A DNA stretch of 64,000 nt, taken from NCBI GenBank assembly GCA_910587295.1, contig CAJULP010000094.1, positions 29,015 through 93,014 of the forward strand. The letters run 5' to 3'. The position numbers and the translations under genes were made by a program. The notes below the pieces were generated by a model that saw nothing but the letters and a program-made list of their open reading frames with translations, did no database searches and was not told where the DNA came from. Source of the stretch: an uncultured Lachnospiraceae bacterium. Its GTDB lineage: Bacteria > Bacillota > Clostridia > Lachnospirales > Lachnospiraceae. Below are positions 1-8,829 of this stretch, one piece after another; positions within the stretch are counted from its first letter, which is position 1, and every line of letters begins with the position of its first letter.

Positions 1-1633
1 GGCCACCATGGAATCCCCTGCTCTCCAACTCTGCCTGGTACCGCTGTTTATCAATCTGTTTCAGCGCAGCATCTGCAGTGTCCTCCAGAGATTTCTCTTC
101 GCCAGAATCCCTAACTTTAAATTCTATGATTATAGCATTGTCCGTTCCGTTCTTCGGCTCCATCATCACATCATATCTTCCAAAACCACTCTCCCGGTTG
201 GATGTCATGATGTAACGGTCTGCCAATTCTATGGACAGCCCCAACACAAAGCCATGGTAAAACCGTTCCGGTTGCGTCTCCACAGAAGGATTTCTTCCAC
301 TGTCAAAATAACTGAATGTGGCCAGGGCCACGCAGTTCATGTAGGCATTCATGGATTTTACGTCATCCTGCAGCAATGCCTTAACAAACCCATTGTAGAC
401 CGTTCCCGTACCAGAAAACCATTTTCTGATCATCTTTTGGAACATGACATGCACTTCTTTATTTGTCAAAGCAAGCTCGTACAAATCTCCTCCTGTCTCC
501 TCGTTTAACGTGTAACTCTCAGCTTTCACATATCCACTGGCCAGAAACAGGCTCCAAATTGCGTTTTCATCTACATCCAATTGATCAAAAATAATCTGTT
601 CATCAATTTCCTTATACAGATGCCTGCCTTTCAGCAGGTTTTCCATGGAAATTTTTATCTCTGCACTTCCTTCTCGAATCAGCTTATCTACCAATCCGTT
701 GCTGCTGGTGTTGGCCCAGTAGGTGGAAAGCCGTCCCAGTTTCAGATAGTTGATGATGGACCAGGGATTGTATATATCTCTGCATTTTCCAAAAGTAAAT
801 CCATCATACCATCTTTTGACATCAGTACGCCTATCCTGCATCCCATACTCTTCCAGCGCAGAATACACCTCTTCCTCCGTAAAGCCAAAGCAATCCGCAT
901 ACATCTCGGATGTGGATGTCACAACTGTCAAATGATTCAAGTCAGAGAAAATCGATTCCTTACTTACCCTTGTGATTCCTGTCATAACCGCCCTCTCCAG
1001 ATAAGGATTCGCCTTAAATGTAGAATTGAATAGGCCTCTCATTAGTTCCACCATTTCATGCCAATAACCATACACCCAGGCTTCCTGAAGAGGCGTGTCG
1101 TATTCGTCCAACAAAATAATAACTTTTTTCCCGTAATAACCTGATAGATAACCCGACAGATTTTTAAGAGCGTACGCAACCTCAGAATCCGTCATTTCTA
1201 CCAAAACCTTTCGGAAACGTTCTGTTTCCCCTTCCTTTAGGCTCCCTCCTGTCAGCAGGAAATCATATCTGCGGTATACTTCTTCGATAAGCATACAAAT
1301 CTTTTCCCTTGCCGAGACAAAGGTATTGGCTTTTACATCCGCAAAGCTTAAGTAAATTACGGGCATACTTCCTTGAAGTTCGTGGTATTTCTCATTCTTC
1401 CATATGGATAAACCCTTAAACACCTCTCCCTGCCCCGCATATTGTACAGATAAAAACCGCTCCAACATGTTCAGATTCAAGGTCTTGCCAAATCTGCGGG
1501 GACGGGTAATCAGTGTCACATCATCTCTGTTTTCCCACCACTGTCTGATAAAATCTGTTTTATCAATATAAAAGCTGTTTCCCATTATCAGCTTCTCAAA
1601 ACTCTGAATCCCTATTCCTACGGTTCTCGCCAT
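1..1633 (-). CDS. AAA-ATPase with C-terminal PD-(D/E)XK nuclease-like domain (3' end outside window)
   Basis: Open from an ATG at 1633 through 544 codons to the window edge, so the C-terminus is missing. The start MARTVGIGIQSFEKL is typical of the AAA-ATPase-like/PDDEXK_9 proteins common in gut anaerobes. A P-loop-type motif RPRRFGKT lies at residues 44-51 and a Walker B, VIILLDEYDT, at 171-180. Near the end, GRYDVMM (D488) followed by IIIEFKV (E504, K506) and a later Gln-Ile form a PD-(D/E)XK core. In this family the ATPase half is fused to a nuclease-like half; the cellular role is not established and defence or mobile-element functions have been suggested. It lies downstream of, and on the same strand as, the SIR2 gene, separated by about 220 bp without other recognisable genes. 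A decayed copy of its C-terminal part sits on the other side of the SIR2 gene. Family assignment is firm, function is not. Confidence 0.85.
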   Translation of the reverse strand, partial: MARTVGIGIQSFEKLIMGNSFYIDKTDFIRQWWENRDDVTLITRPRRFGKTLNLNMLERFLSVQYAGQGEVFKGLSIWKNEKYHELQGSMPVIYLSFADVKANTFVSAREKICMLIEEVYRRYDFLLTGGSLKEGETERFRKVLVEMTDSEVAYALKNLSGYLSGYYGKKVIILLDEYDTPLQEAWVYGYWHEMVELMRGLFNSTFKANPYLERAVMTGITRVSKESIFSDLNHLTVVTSTSEMYADCFGFTEEEVYSALEEYGMQDRRTDVKRWYDGFTFGKCRDIYNPWSIINYLKLGRLSTYWANTSSNGLVDKLIREGSAEIKISMENLLKGRHLYKEIDEQIIFDQLDVDENAIWSLFLASGYVKAESYTLNEETGGDLYELALTNKEVHVMFQKMIRKWFSGTGTVYNGFVKALLQDDVKSMNAYMNCVALATFSYFDSGRNPSVETQPERFYHGFVLGLSIELADRYIMTSNRESGFGRYDVMMEPKNGTDNAIIIEFKVRDSGEEKSLEDTADAALKQIDKQRYQAELESRGFHGG

Positions 1634-1855
1634 GGCAATATATCCTCCATACTCAAAAGACTCTCATTTACAAAAAATATGTTAGTCCAACTACATAAGC
1701 ACTATAACCCAAACGGCAATGACAACTGCATTATTTCATCCATACCATTATTTTGTAGTATATTAGCCTGCAAACTCTTTTAATCTTGGTTATACATCAT
1801 TCCCAATCTTTCACGCAGACTCACCCCAGCTCACACTTGTATTAGTATTGATTCT

Positions 1856-4348
1856 CTATCTTTTTATTACTGTCTTGAGTAGTAGCTTCTGTGCCTTTTC
1901 CAGATATTTGATTGCCTGTTCCCGTTCTTTCAAATGATGTTTTGTATGCGCTGTTTTTCTTAATGTTATGCTCATATTTTCCAGCATTTTAACCGTATTA
2001 TTGTATTCTTTTTCAGTAAATTGCCCGCCATATACTTCAATATATAAAGGGTATAGATACATCTGCTTATATACATAAAATTTTTGCGCTTCGTTGTTGA
2101 ACAGCACCGTCTTCCACTCTGTATTTGCTTTTTTCAATGTACTGTACGGCGTTCGTTCATCTTTTTCATATATAGCCCTCTCCAGAAGGAAACGCCCATA
2201 TTGTACCTTAATCTGGTATGATTCATTGCCCTTTTTCTTTTCATAGTCATGAGCCAGAGCAAAATGATTCTCCGCGTATCGATATTCCTGCATAGCCATA
2301 CATGCCATAGCATATTGAAGCCAAAAGAACTCATTATTTTCATAATACTTTACCTTGCTCACATCATCAAAATAGCGGAGAATCTCTTGGTGCAGTTCCT
2401 CGTTGCTCACCTCTTCGCTATAATAGGGCAGTTTCTTATAAAACAATTCGCTGATGTTAGATATGGAGATAAGCAACCTTTTTACCATTTCCGAGTCATT
2501 GTCAAAAAGGATATCGGCATTTCGCACCATCTTTTCCATTACTTTTATGATTTCCGAATATAATTTTTCCTTGCGAACCACATAGAGAGACAATACGGAA
2601 GATTTGATTTCAATACGTCCGTCCCGAATGCTCAGCAGTTCCGCCACATCCTGATTCCGAATACAACTGATGCTGGACTGGGGAATCTGAATCAATTCCA
2701 GTAATTGTCCATATGACAAATTCATCCCTACAATATTGTTCACAATCGCAGCCATTACCACTTCCATATTACTATTGTTTTTCCGCAGATTCTGGAATAC
2801 CCGCTCCACTTTTTCCCCTATTAAACGAGACCTAAACATAAACATCACTGTGTTAGACCAGCAATTCCTGCATTTACTGTCCAACAGCTTCAAAGCCTTC
2901 GGCTCATTTAAATCTTTAAAGTCCGCCTGGTTAACATTCTGTAGTGATGCGACTATTTTTTTCTTTTCCTCGGAAGTAAAATAATTGATATCATACTCCT
3001 CGATTTCGTCAATATTTTTTCCCAAGGCATCACACAACTTGTATATGGAGTTGTTATTTATATATGTCCTACAGCTGACCACGATGCTCCAGTCACTGTT
3101 GCAGTAATATCTTATGCTCGCCAACACTTTAATATATAAGTTATAGTCTTCGATAAAAAGTACTTTTTTCCCCGGCCTTTTTTCAATTACACGTAGTTCC
3201 TGCTCTAAATCATCGTAAAGCTGTTTAAAGTAATATACATCATACTTGTCTGAGAAAAGGCACATTAAATATTCTATAAGGCATGTCTTACCATTTCCTA
3301 GATTGGAATGGATAATTTGAACTGTAAATTCATCTTTTTCTAATGATGTCTTGATATCTTTTATTATGCTTCTTCGCACCACATAGGTGTCGTCATCCAT
3401 ATGCGAATATACAAGCCCCCGCTCCAAAGATCCACTTTCAAATAGACGCCAAGTGTCCATCCTACTGCCAGGATTATGCGCATAATCCCTTGAATTGATT
3501 CTTTCAAAATTCCGAAGAACAAAATTATCCTCATCGGGAAAATAGCATTTCTTTTGATTACTAATCTGATTCGCGAATCCCTCCAGCCCAACATGGTGTA
3601 CGATACCCAGAAGTTTTTTCTTGTTATCTTCCAAGACAATGGTCTTATCTGTGGCATCCGCAACACGATCTATGAATACTAGCTTATTCCGAAAATCCGA
3701 TTCGGCAAACAGCACCTGCTGAATATCCAAATCATACTTTAGAGATGTTCCGATAAATACAACGGCTCTGGCCTCTTTTAAGTCTTTCTTAAATAAACCA
3801 AATACCGGACTGTTTTTTAGGTTTTGTATCAGATAACTTCTGGTACATAGCTTAAATTCATTCTCCAGACTGTTCTTGTCCAGATTGCGGATATAGCCAT
3901 TCATATGTACCACTGATTCCACACAATTAATCCTCTCTACCGTGTCGCTTAGTAGCATGGGAGTATAAATTCTGCCGACTTTCTCCCCTGCGGTTTCCAG
4001 CACATCATCATAATTTGTAGTATAAACACGTATCCATTTCTGCTGTGCGATAATCTGCTGTGAAAGAGCAAACTTCTTACAGGTAAAATTCTGCTGCAAT
4101 TTCGTGATTAGTTTCTGGGCTTTAACATCAAAGTTCCGTTCATCCTTACTCCCCAGATACAAGTCTGATACACCAGAGAGATCATCGTCTTCCGGAATGC
4201 CCAACTCTCGGCACAGTTCTCTGCTAAGGCCATTGGCATCTTTCATCTTCTTGTTTAGTTGATTTGTGGCCTCCCTAGAAAAACCAGCCCCCAAAAAGAG
4301 GACTGCATTTCCGTCCAAAATATGATTTATTAATTGGTTTATTTCCAT
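1856..4348 (-). CDS. SIR2-like domain / P-loop NTPase / helical-repeat protein (candidate anti-phage STAND-type protein)
   Basis: 830 aa, ATG preceded by AAAGGAG. The N-terminus is a SIR2-like NAD-binding domain: FLGAGFS at 18-24, TTNYDDVLE at 110-118, a candidate catalytic His in VVHMNG (148), and VVFIGTSLKYD near 197-206. The middle is an NTPase: Walker A-like HSNLGNGKT (347-355; Ser where Gly is usual), Walker B-like VLFIEDYN (396-403) and a sensor-like VVSCRT (423-428). The C-terminal third is helical with TPR-like stretches (for example EYRYAENHFALAHDYEKK). Known SIR2-NTPase proteins (Avs5, other SIR2 defence systems) deplete NAD+ after sensing phage; the C-terminal repeats usually act as the sensor. 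The defence role here is inferred from architecture and from the accessory setting between two copies of an AAA/PD-(D/E)XK gene. A general STAND regulator is possible. Confidence 0.8.
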   Translation of the reverse strand: MEINQLINHILDGNAVLFLGAGFSREATNQLNKKMKDANGLSRELCRELGIPEDDDLSGVSDLYLGSKDERNFDVKAQKLITKLQQNFTCKKFALSQQIIAQQKWIRVYTTNYDDVLETAGEKVGRIYTPMLLSDTVERINCVESVVHMNGYIRNLDKNSLENEFKLCTRSYLIQNLKNSPVFGLFKKDLKEARAVVFIGTSLKYDLDIQQVLFAESDFRNKLVFIDRVADATDKTIVLEDNKKKLLGIVHHVGLEGFANQISNQKKCYFPDEDNFVLRNFERINSRDYAHNPGSRMDTWRLFESGSLERGLVYSHMDDDTYVVRRSIIKDIKTSLEKDEFTVQIIHSNLGNGKTCLIEYLMCLFSDKYDVYYFKQLYDDLEQELRVIEKRPGKKVLFIEDYNLYIKVLASIRYYCNSDWSIVVSCRTYINNNSIYKLCDALGKNIDEIEEYDINYFTSEEKKKIVASLQNVNQADFKDLNEPKALKLLDSKCRNCWSNTVMFMFRSRLIGEKVERVFQNLRKNNSNMEVVMAAIVNNIVGMNLSYGQLLELIQIPQSSISCIRNQDVAELLSIRDGRIEIKSSVLSLYVVRKEKLYSEIIKVMEKMVRNADILFDNDSEMVKRLLISISNISELFYKKLPYYSEEVSNEELHQEILRYFDDVSKVKYYENNEFFWLQYAMACMAMQEYRYAENHFALAHDYEKKKGNESYQIKVQYGRFLLERAIYEKDERTPYSTLKKANTEWKTVLFNNEAQKFYVYKQMYLYPLYIEVYGGQFTEKEYNNTVKMLENMSITLRKTAHTKHHLKEREQAIKYLEKAQKLLLKTVIKR

Positions 4349-4373
4349 AATTAATGTTCTCCTTTGTTCACAT

Positions 4374-4642
4374 CTATGGTAAAAATGAGTTGCTTTTTAT
4401 CAACACTTCTTTCCCCTCAAAAGCAAATCCATATTTCCAAATCCGTTCTTCAGAGATTTCCTATTTCTCCAAATCCACCTTATACCACTGTTCCTCAATT
4501 TGTTTCTGCGCAGCATCTACAGTGTCCTCCAAAGATTTCTCTTCGCCAAAATCCTTGACTTTAAATTCTATGGTTACAGCATTATCCGTTTCGGCTGCGG
4601 CTCCATGGAGGGATTTCTCCCACTGTCAAAGTAGCTGAGCAT
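4374..4642 (-). pseudogene. Decayed C-terminal fragment of the AAA-ATPase/PD-(D/E)XK gene
   Basis: On the minus strand the fragment reads LSYFDSGRNPS, which matches residues 440-450 of the gene at 1-1633. It then jumps, with a deletion and a frame change, to TDNAVTIEFKVKDFGEEKSL, which matches residues 497-516. A stop follows, and after it a C-terminal tail of this family (YGFAFEGKEVLI). The fragment has lost the ATPase half and the PD motif. It ends 26 bp before the SIR2 start codon, so the ancestral order was probably AAA/PD-(D/E)XK gene then SIR2 gene. Identity of the fragment is clear; the mechanism that made two copies is not. Confidence 0.8.
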
Positions 4643-4959
4643 GCAAGAATATCTGTTTCTCTAGGAGTTTCCTCATATTTTCACAAATTCACTCTTATCA
4701 ACATCAGAAACCACACCCATCGGTTCGGTGTCACCCCTGTTGTAGAATTTAGACTGCTTCCTTAAATATAAAATCTTTCCTTTCTTTCATAGTAAAACTT
4801 ATTATACATGCTTCTCATATAACCCACAAGAAAATCACGTCAAATTCCCGAAATAATCATACAGCCCGCCAGACATAAGTAAGACAGAATCAGTTCGGCC
4901 TCCCTCAGTCGGACTGACTCTGTCTCATCTTAGAACATTTCCTTATCTTTCCCGTAAAC
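4643..4959. other. Intergenic region between accessory block and sigK
   Basis: About 320 bp with no convincing reading frame on either strand. Apart from the sigK terminator hairpin (4882-4925) I see no promoter or repeat worth naming; the part next to the AAA remnant may be more of the same decayed gene, but I could not align it. Confidence 0.5.
4882..4925 (-). terminator. Hairpin terminator downstream of sigK
   Basis: Two 17-nt arms (4882-4898 and 4909-4925) pair with three imperfect positions (G-U type in RNA), giving a long stem with a short loop 35 bp past the sigK stop codon. The downstream T-run on the minus strand is weak (TTACTT), so termination may be partial. Confidence 0.6.
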
Positions 4960-5595
4960 TCACCCCTGCTCAAACTTCTCCCGAAGCTTTAAAAGTGCTT
5001 TTTTCTCAATCCTTGACACGTAACTTCTGGAAATATGGAGTGCGGCTCCAATTTCACGCTGTGTGATTTCCCTCCCCCCCAAAAGTCCGTACCGAAGGCA
5101 GATGATTTCTTTTTCCCTGTCCGTAAGCACCTGGTTGACCAGCCTTACAAGCTTTTTTGTATTTTCATACAGCTCCATCTGCTCCGTAATATCTTCCTGG
5201 TCATGTTCGATAATGTCCAAAAGGCTGATCTCATTGCCTTCCTTGTCTGTTCCGATCGGCTCAAACAGTGAAACCTCCCTGGAACTCTTCTTTTTGGAGC
5301 GGAGCAGCATCAGCAATTCATTGTCAATACATCTGGAAGCATATGTGCTAAGCTTCCCTTTTCCGGCATCAAAAGAAGATACCGCCTTGATCAGCCCGAT
5401 GGTACCGATGGATATCAAGTCCTCCATATCCTCGTCAACATTCTGATACTTTTTGGCAATGTGGGCCACCAGACGCAGGTTCCTCTCTATCAGGATTTCT
5501 CTGGCCGCAGCAGCTTCGTCACCATTCCCCATTTTCAGCACCTGTATGTAGTGTGCTTCCTCCGCTGCTGATAAAGGTTGCCTGAAAGTTTTCAC
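4960..5595 (-). CDS. sigK: Sporulation RNA polymerase sigma factor, sigma-K type
   Basis: 211 aa, GTG start. Region 2 (RNLRLVAHIAKKYQ, then DLISIGTIGLIKAVSSFD) and region 4 with its helix-turn-helix (REIGAALHISRSYVSRIEKKAL) are complete. The segment SLFEPIGTDKEGNEISLLDI is characteristic of the late mother-cell sigma factors. Sigma-K directs late mother-cell genes for spore coat and cortex. The N-terminus MKTFRQPLSAAEEAHY suggests a short pro-sequence that would be cleaved. The gene is intact and not interrupted by a skin-type element. It stands alone, tail-to-head after hemW with about 100 bp between. Sigma-E would be the alternative, but in Clostridia that gene lies next to spoIIGA and sigG, which are absent here. 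Confidence 0.87.
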   Translation of the reverse strand: MKTFRQPLSAAEEAHYIQVLKMGNGDEAAAAREILIERNLRLVAHIAKKYQNVDEDMEDLISIGTIGLIKAVSSFDAGKGKLSTYASRCIDNELLMLLRSKKKSSREVSLFEPIGTDKEGNEISLLDIIEHDQEDITEQMELYENTKKLVRLVNQVLTDREKEIICLRYGLLGGREITQREIGAALHISRSYVSRIEKKALLKLREKFEQG

Positions 5596-5691
5596 AAGGG
5601 CGCCCCCAAAGTCATTTTTATTATTCTATGACCGTTGGGTTTCTCTAGTGCCTTTCCCAAAATTTATTCTACAAAAAGTGCAAGCCCCGCG

Positions 5692-6846
5692 CTAAGATGT
5701 CAGTAAAAAGTCCGCCATCACCACGTTGCTTACATCTATACCTGATTTCGTAAGCGCGATCCGCTCCCTTCTCCCGTCAGCTCCGCACAAATATTGCAGC
5801 AGCCCCTTCTCCACATATCCTTCCACGATCCCGGGATATACTTTCTCGATTTCTTCCCCGAACATATGATAAAATTCCCCGAAGCTGACTCCTTCTGCCA
5901 TCCGAAGCCCTAAAAACATAAATTCCTCCATCTGTTCTTCCACAGAAAGCTTCTGGATTTGTTCTTTTACCGGTCCGCACTCCAGATAAGACGCCAGATC
6001 CCTCCCATTTGAAAAACGTACATTTTCCACCATGGAAGCGGCGCCAATGCCAAACCCGGCATAATTCCCCCTTTTCCAGTAGACCTGATTATGCCTGCAG
6101 GCAAAGCCGGGCATTGCGTAATTGGATATCTCATAACGCTGATAGCCTTCCCGCTCCAGAAAATCACATGTTATTTTATACAGTTCCCGCTCCGTCTCCT
6201 CATCCGGCAGTACAGGGCGTTCCCGATAAAAGGCCGTTCCCTCTTCTATAATCAGGCTATAGGCAGAAACATGGACCGGCTTTACCTCAAGAGCCGCCAC
6301 CGCCTGCAAGGTGGCAAGGCAGCTTTTTTTACTTTGCCCCGGGATTGCCGTCATTAAGTCAATGTTGATATTGCTAAATCCTGATTTAATAATCAAGTCG
6401 TATGTGCGGTAAAAATCTTCCCTATCATGGATCCTGCCAAGCAAACGGAGTTCCTCATCAACGAAAGACTGCAGGCCGATACTTACCCGGTTTATCCCTG
6501 CATCCTTCCAGGCCGTCACTTTGTCCGCTGAAACCGTTCCGGGATTTGCCTCTATGGAAATCTCACATTCTTTTTCCAAAAGATAATGTTCCCGAACGCT
6601 GTCCATGATCTGTGTTATCTGCCATGGAGTAAGAAGGGAAGGCGTTCCCCCGCCCAGGAAAACAGACTTTACCCTATAGTTTCCATAACACCTGCTTTCT
6701 TCCCTGATTTCCTGCACCAGCCTTTCCGCATACCGCTCTCGCACCTGATCGGAGGCCGGGGCAGAGAGGAAATCACAGTACAGGCACTTTTGTACACAAA
6801 AAGGAATATGGATATAGATACTTAACTCTCTTGTCCTATCCATCAT
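5692..6846 (-). CDS. hemW: Radical SAM heme chaperone HemW (coproporphyrinogen III oxidase-like)
   Basis: About 384 aa. The radical SAM cluster motif FCVQKCLYC (CxxxCxxC) lies near the N-terminus, followed by FLGGGTPSLL and a C-terminal HemN-like domain. The family binds heme and delivers it to apoproteins; earlier annotations call it oxygen-independent coproporphyrinogen oxidase, but HemW has the Cys pattern without the extra residues of HemN. I place the start at ATG 6846; an upstream in-frame TTG (6849) is also open. The start overlaps the lepA stop by one base, so the two are translationally coupled. The lepA-hemW order is standard in Firmicutes. Confidence 0.93.
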   Translation of the reverse strand: MMDRTRELSIYIHIPFCVQKCLYCDFLSAPASDQVRERYAERLVQEIREESRCYGNYRVKSVFLGGGTPSLLTPWQITQIMDSVREHYLLEKECEISIEANPGTVSADKVTAWKDAGINRVSIGLQSFVDEELRLLGRIHDREDFYRTYDLIIKSGFSNINIDLMTAIPGQSKKSCLATLQAVAALEVKPVHVSAYSLIIEEGTAFYRERPVLPDEETERELYKITCDFLEREGYQRYEISNYAMPGFACRHNQVYWKRGNYAGFGIGAASMVENVRFSNGRDLASYLECGPVKEQIQKLSVEEQMEEFMFLGLRMAEGVSFGEFYHMFGEEIEKVYPGIVEGYVEKGLLQYLCGADGRRERIALTKSGIDVSNVVMADFLLTS

Positions 6847-8660
6847 CAATCATCATCCAGCTTCAAAACGCTCATAAATGCCTTTTGGGGAATCTCCACA
6901 CTGCCGATCTGACGCATACGCTTCTTCCCCTCCTTCTGCTTTTCCAGAAGCTTTTTCTTTCTGGTGATATCACCGCCATAACACTTGGCGAGCACGTCCT
7001 TCCGCATTGCTTTCACGGTTTCCCGGGCTATGATCTTGCCGCCTACCGCAGCCTGTATGGGGATTTCAAAGAGGTGCCTTGGAATTTCATCCTTTAATTT
7101 TTCGCACATCTTCCGCCCCCGCTCATAAGCGCTGTCCTTATGCACAATAAAAGATAAAGCGTCTACCTCTTCCTTATTGACCAAAATGTCCAGCTTCACC
7201 AGTTCGGACTGCTCATAGCCCTTTAATTCATAATCAAAAGAAGCATAACCTCTGGAACGGGACTTCAATGCGTCAAAGAAATCATATATGATCTCATTTA
7301 AAGGAAGCTCATATTTCAGCATCGCCCGGGCAGACTCCATATACTCCATACCCAGATATTTCCCACGCCGTTCCTGGCAAAGCTCCATGATCGAACCGAT
7401 AAATTCCGTGGTGACCATGATCTCCGCCGATACCACCGGCTCTTCCATATACTCAATGACAGAAGGATCCGGCAGGTTTGACGGATTGGTCAGCTCTATC
7501 ATTTCCCCGTCCGTTTTATAAACTCTATAGATAACCCCCGGTGCGGTTGTCACTAAATCCAGATTATACTCCCGCTCCAAACGCTCCTGAATGATTTCCA
7601 GATGGAGCAGGCCCAAAAAGCCGCAACGGAAACCAAAGCCAAGAGCTATGGATGTTTCCGGCTCATACCGCAAGGATGCGTCATTTAACTGTAATTTCTC
7701 CAGCGCATCCCGAAGATCCGGGTACTTGGCGCCGTCTGCCGGGTACACGCCGCAATATACCATGGAATTTACTTTTTTATAGCCGGGAAGCGGTTCTTGG
7801 CACGGAAAATCCACGTCCGTCACCGTATCGCCCACCGACGTATCTTTCACATTTTTAATGGAAGCGGTCAGATAACCTACCATGCCGGCCGTCAGCTCTT
7901 CACAGGGAATAAACTGTCCTGCCCCGAAGTATCCCACTTCCACCACGTCTGCCTGTGCCCCTGTTGCCATCATGCGGATCCTTGTACCCTTTTTTACCGT
8001 GCCTTCCATGATACGGCAAAATACGATCACCCCTTTATAGGAATCATAAATAGAATCAAAGATAAGAGCCTTAAGGGGATTTTGAGCATTTCCCGAAGGA
8101 GCCGGGATTTTTTCCACGATGGCTTCTAACACGTCCTCTATCCCGATCCCGTTTTTGGCGGAAATAAGCGGTGCGTCCTGCGCCTCTAAGCCAATCACGT
8201 CCTCAATCTCGGCTTTCACCCGGTCCGGCTCCGCACTGGGCAGGTCGATCTTATTGATGACCGGGAAGACCTCCAGATTATGATCCAATGCAAGATATAC
8301 ATTGGCAAGGGTCTGAGCTTCAATCCCTTGTGCCGCGTCCACCACCAGGATTGCGCCGTCACAGGCCGCCAGGCTCCTGCTGACCTCATAGTTAAAATCC
8401 ACATGCCCCGGCGTGTCGATCAGGTTAAAAATATATTCCTCACCATTTCTTGCCTTGTAGATCGTCCTTACCGTCTGAGCCTTGATCGTAATGCCACGTT
8501 CTCTTTCCAGCTCCATGTTATCTAATACCTGGGCCTGCATCTCCCTGCTGGTCAGCAGCCCGGTTTTCTCTATTATCCTGTCCGCCAAAGTAGATTTCCC
8601 ATGGTCGATATGGGCCACTATGCAGAAATTCCTGATTTTACTCTGATCGATCTGTGCCAT
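6846..8660 (-). CDS. lepA: Elongation factor 4 (LepA), ribosomal back-translocating GTPase
   Basis: 604 aa, full length for the family. G1 motif AHIDHGKSTL (16-25), G3 DTPGHVDF, G4 NKIDLP, then the LepA-specific C-terminal domain ending MRQIGSVEIPQKAFMSVLKLD. EF4 acts on stalled or mistranslocated ribosomes at the membrane/cytoplasm. It is the third gene of the minus-strand run gpr-spoIIP-lepA-hemW. The start ATG is preceded by AGGAGGAAC-type spacing (GCAGGAGGAACAAGC). Confidence 0.97.
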   Translation of the reverse strand: MAQIDQSKIRNFCIVAHIDHGKSTLADRIIEKTGLLTSREMQAQVLDNMELERERGITIKAQTVRTIYKARNGEEYIFNLIDTPGHVDFNYEVSRSLAACDGAILVVDAAQGIEAQTLANVYLALDHNLEVFPVINKIDLPSAEPDRVKAEIEDVIGLEAQDAPLISAKNGIGIEDVLEAIVEKIPAPSGNAQNPLKALIFDSIYDSYKGVIVFCRIMEGTVKKGTRIRMMATGAQADVVEVGYFGAGQFIPCEELTAGMVGYLTASIKNVKDTSVGDTVTDVDFPCQEPLPGYKKVNSMVYCGVYPADGAKYPDLRDALEKLQLNDASLRYEPETSIALGFGFRCGFLGLLHLEIIQERLEREYNLDLVTTAPGVIYRVYKTDGEMIELTNPSNLPDPSVIEYMEEPVVSAEIMVTTEFIGSIMELCQERRGKYLGMEYMESARAMLKYELPLNEIIYDFFDALKSRSRGYASFDYELKGYEQSELVKLDILVNKEEVDALSFIVHKDSAYERGRKMCEKLKDEIPRHLFEIPIQAAVGGKIIARETVKAMRKDVLAKCYGGDITRKKKLLEKQKEGKKRMRQIGSVEIPQKAFMSVLKLDDD

Positions 8661-8673
8661 GCTTGTTCCTCCT

Positions 8674-8822
8674 GCCGTTTGTTTTTCTTTTGCGGCTTTT
8701 TTACTCGCAAACCCGCGCTTATGCGCTTCTTGTCCGATTTCATCGGACGTTTGCTCATTAATGCCGCAAGAAAAACAAATGTCTGCGCCCTAAGGCACAG
8801 CCGCTTGTTTTTCTTTTGCGGC
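8674..8822. repeat. Compound intergenic repeat with three-way-junction fold
   Basis: Between lepA and spoIIP. Two nearly identical 23-bp copies (8674-8696 and 8800-8822; one mismatch) of GCCGnTTGTTTTTCTTTTGC(GGC) flank the unit, and a shortened inverted copy lies at 8763-8780. Inside, an outer stem GCAAAC/GTTTGC (8707-8712 with 8749-8754) encloses two hairpins: GCGC-TTAT-GCGC (8715-8726) and GTCCGA-TTTCA-TCGGAC (8732-8748). The fold resembles a small cloverleaf. It has no coding capacity and looks like a dispersed palindromic intergenic element or a processing site inside the operon. Confidence 0.7.
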
Positions 8823-8829
8823 TACTATA

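Noticed and set aside
4960..5595. skin-type interruption of sigK
   Set aside because: The sigma factor is continuous from region 2 to region 4; no recombinase nearby.
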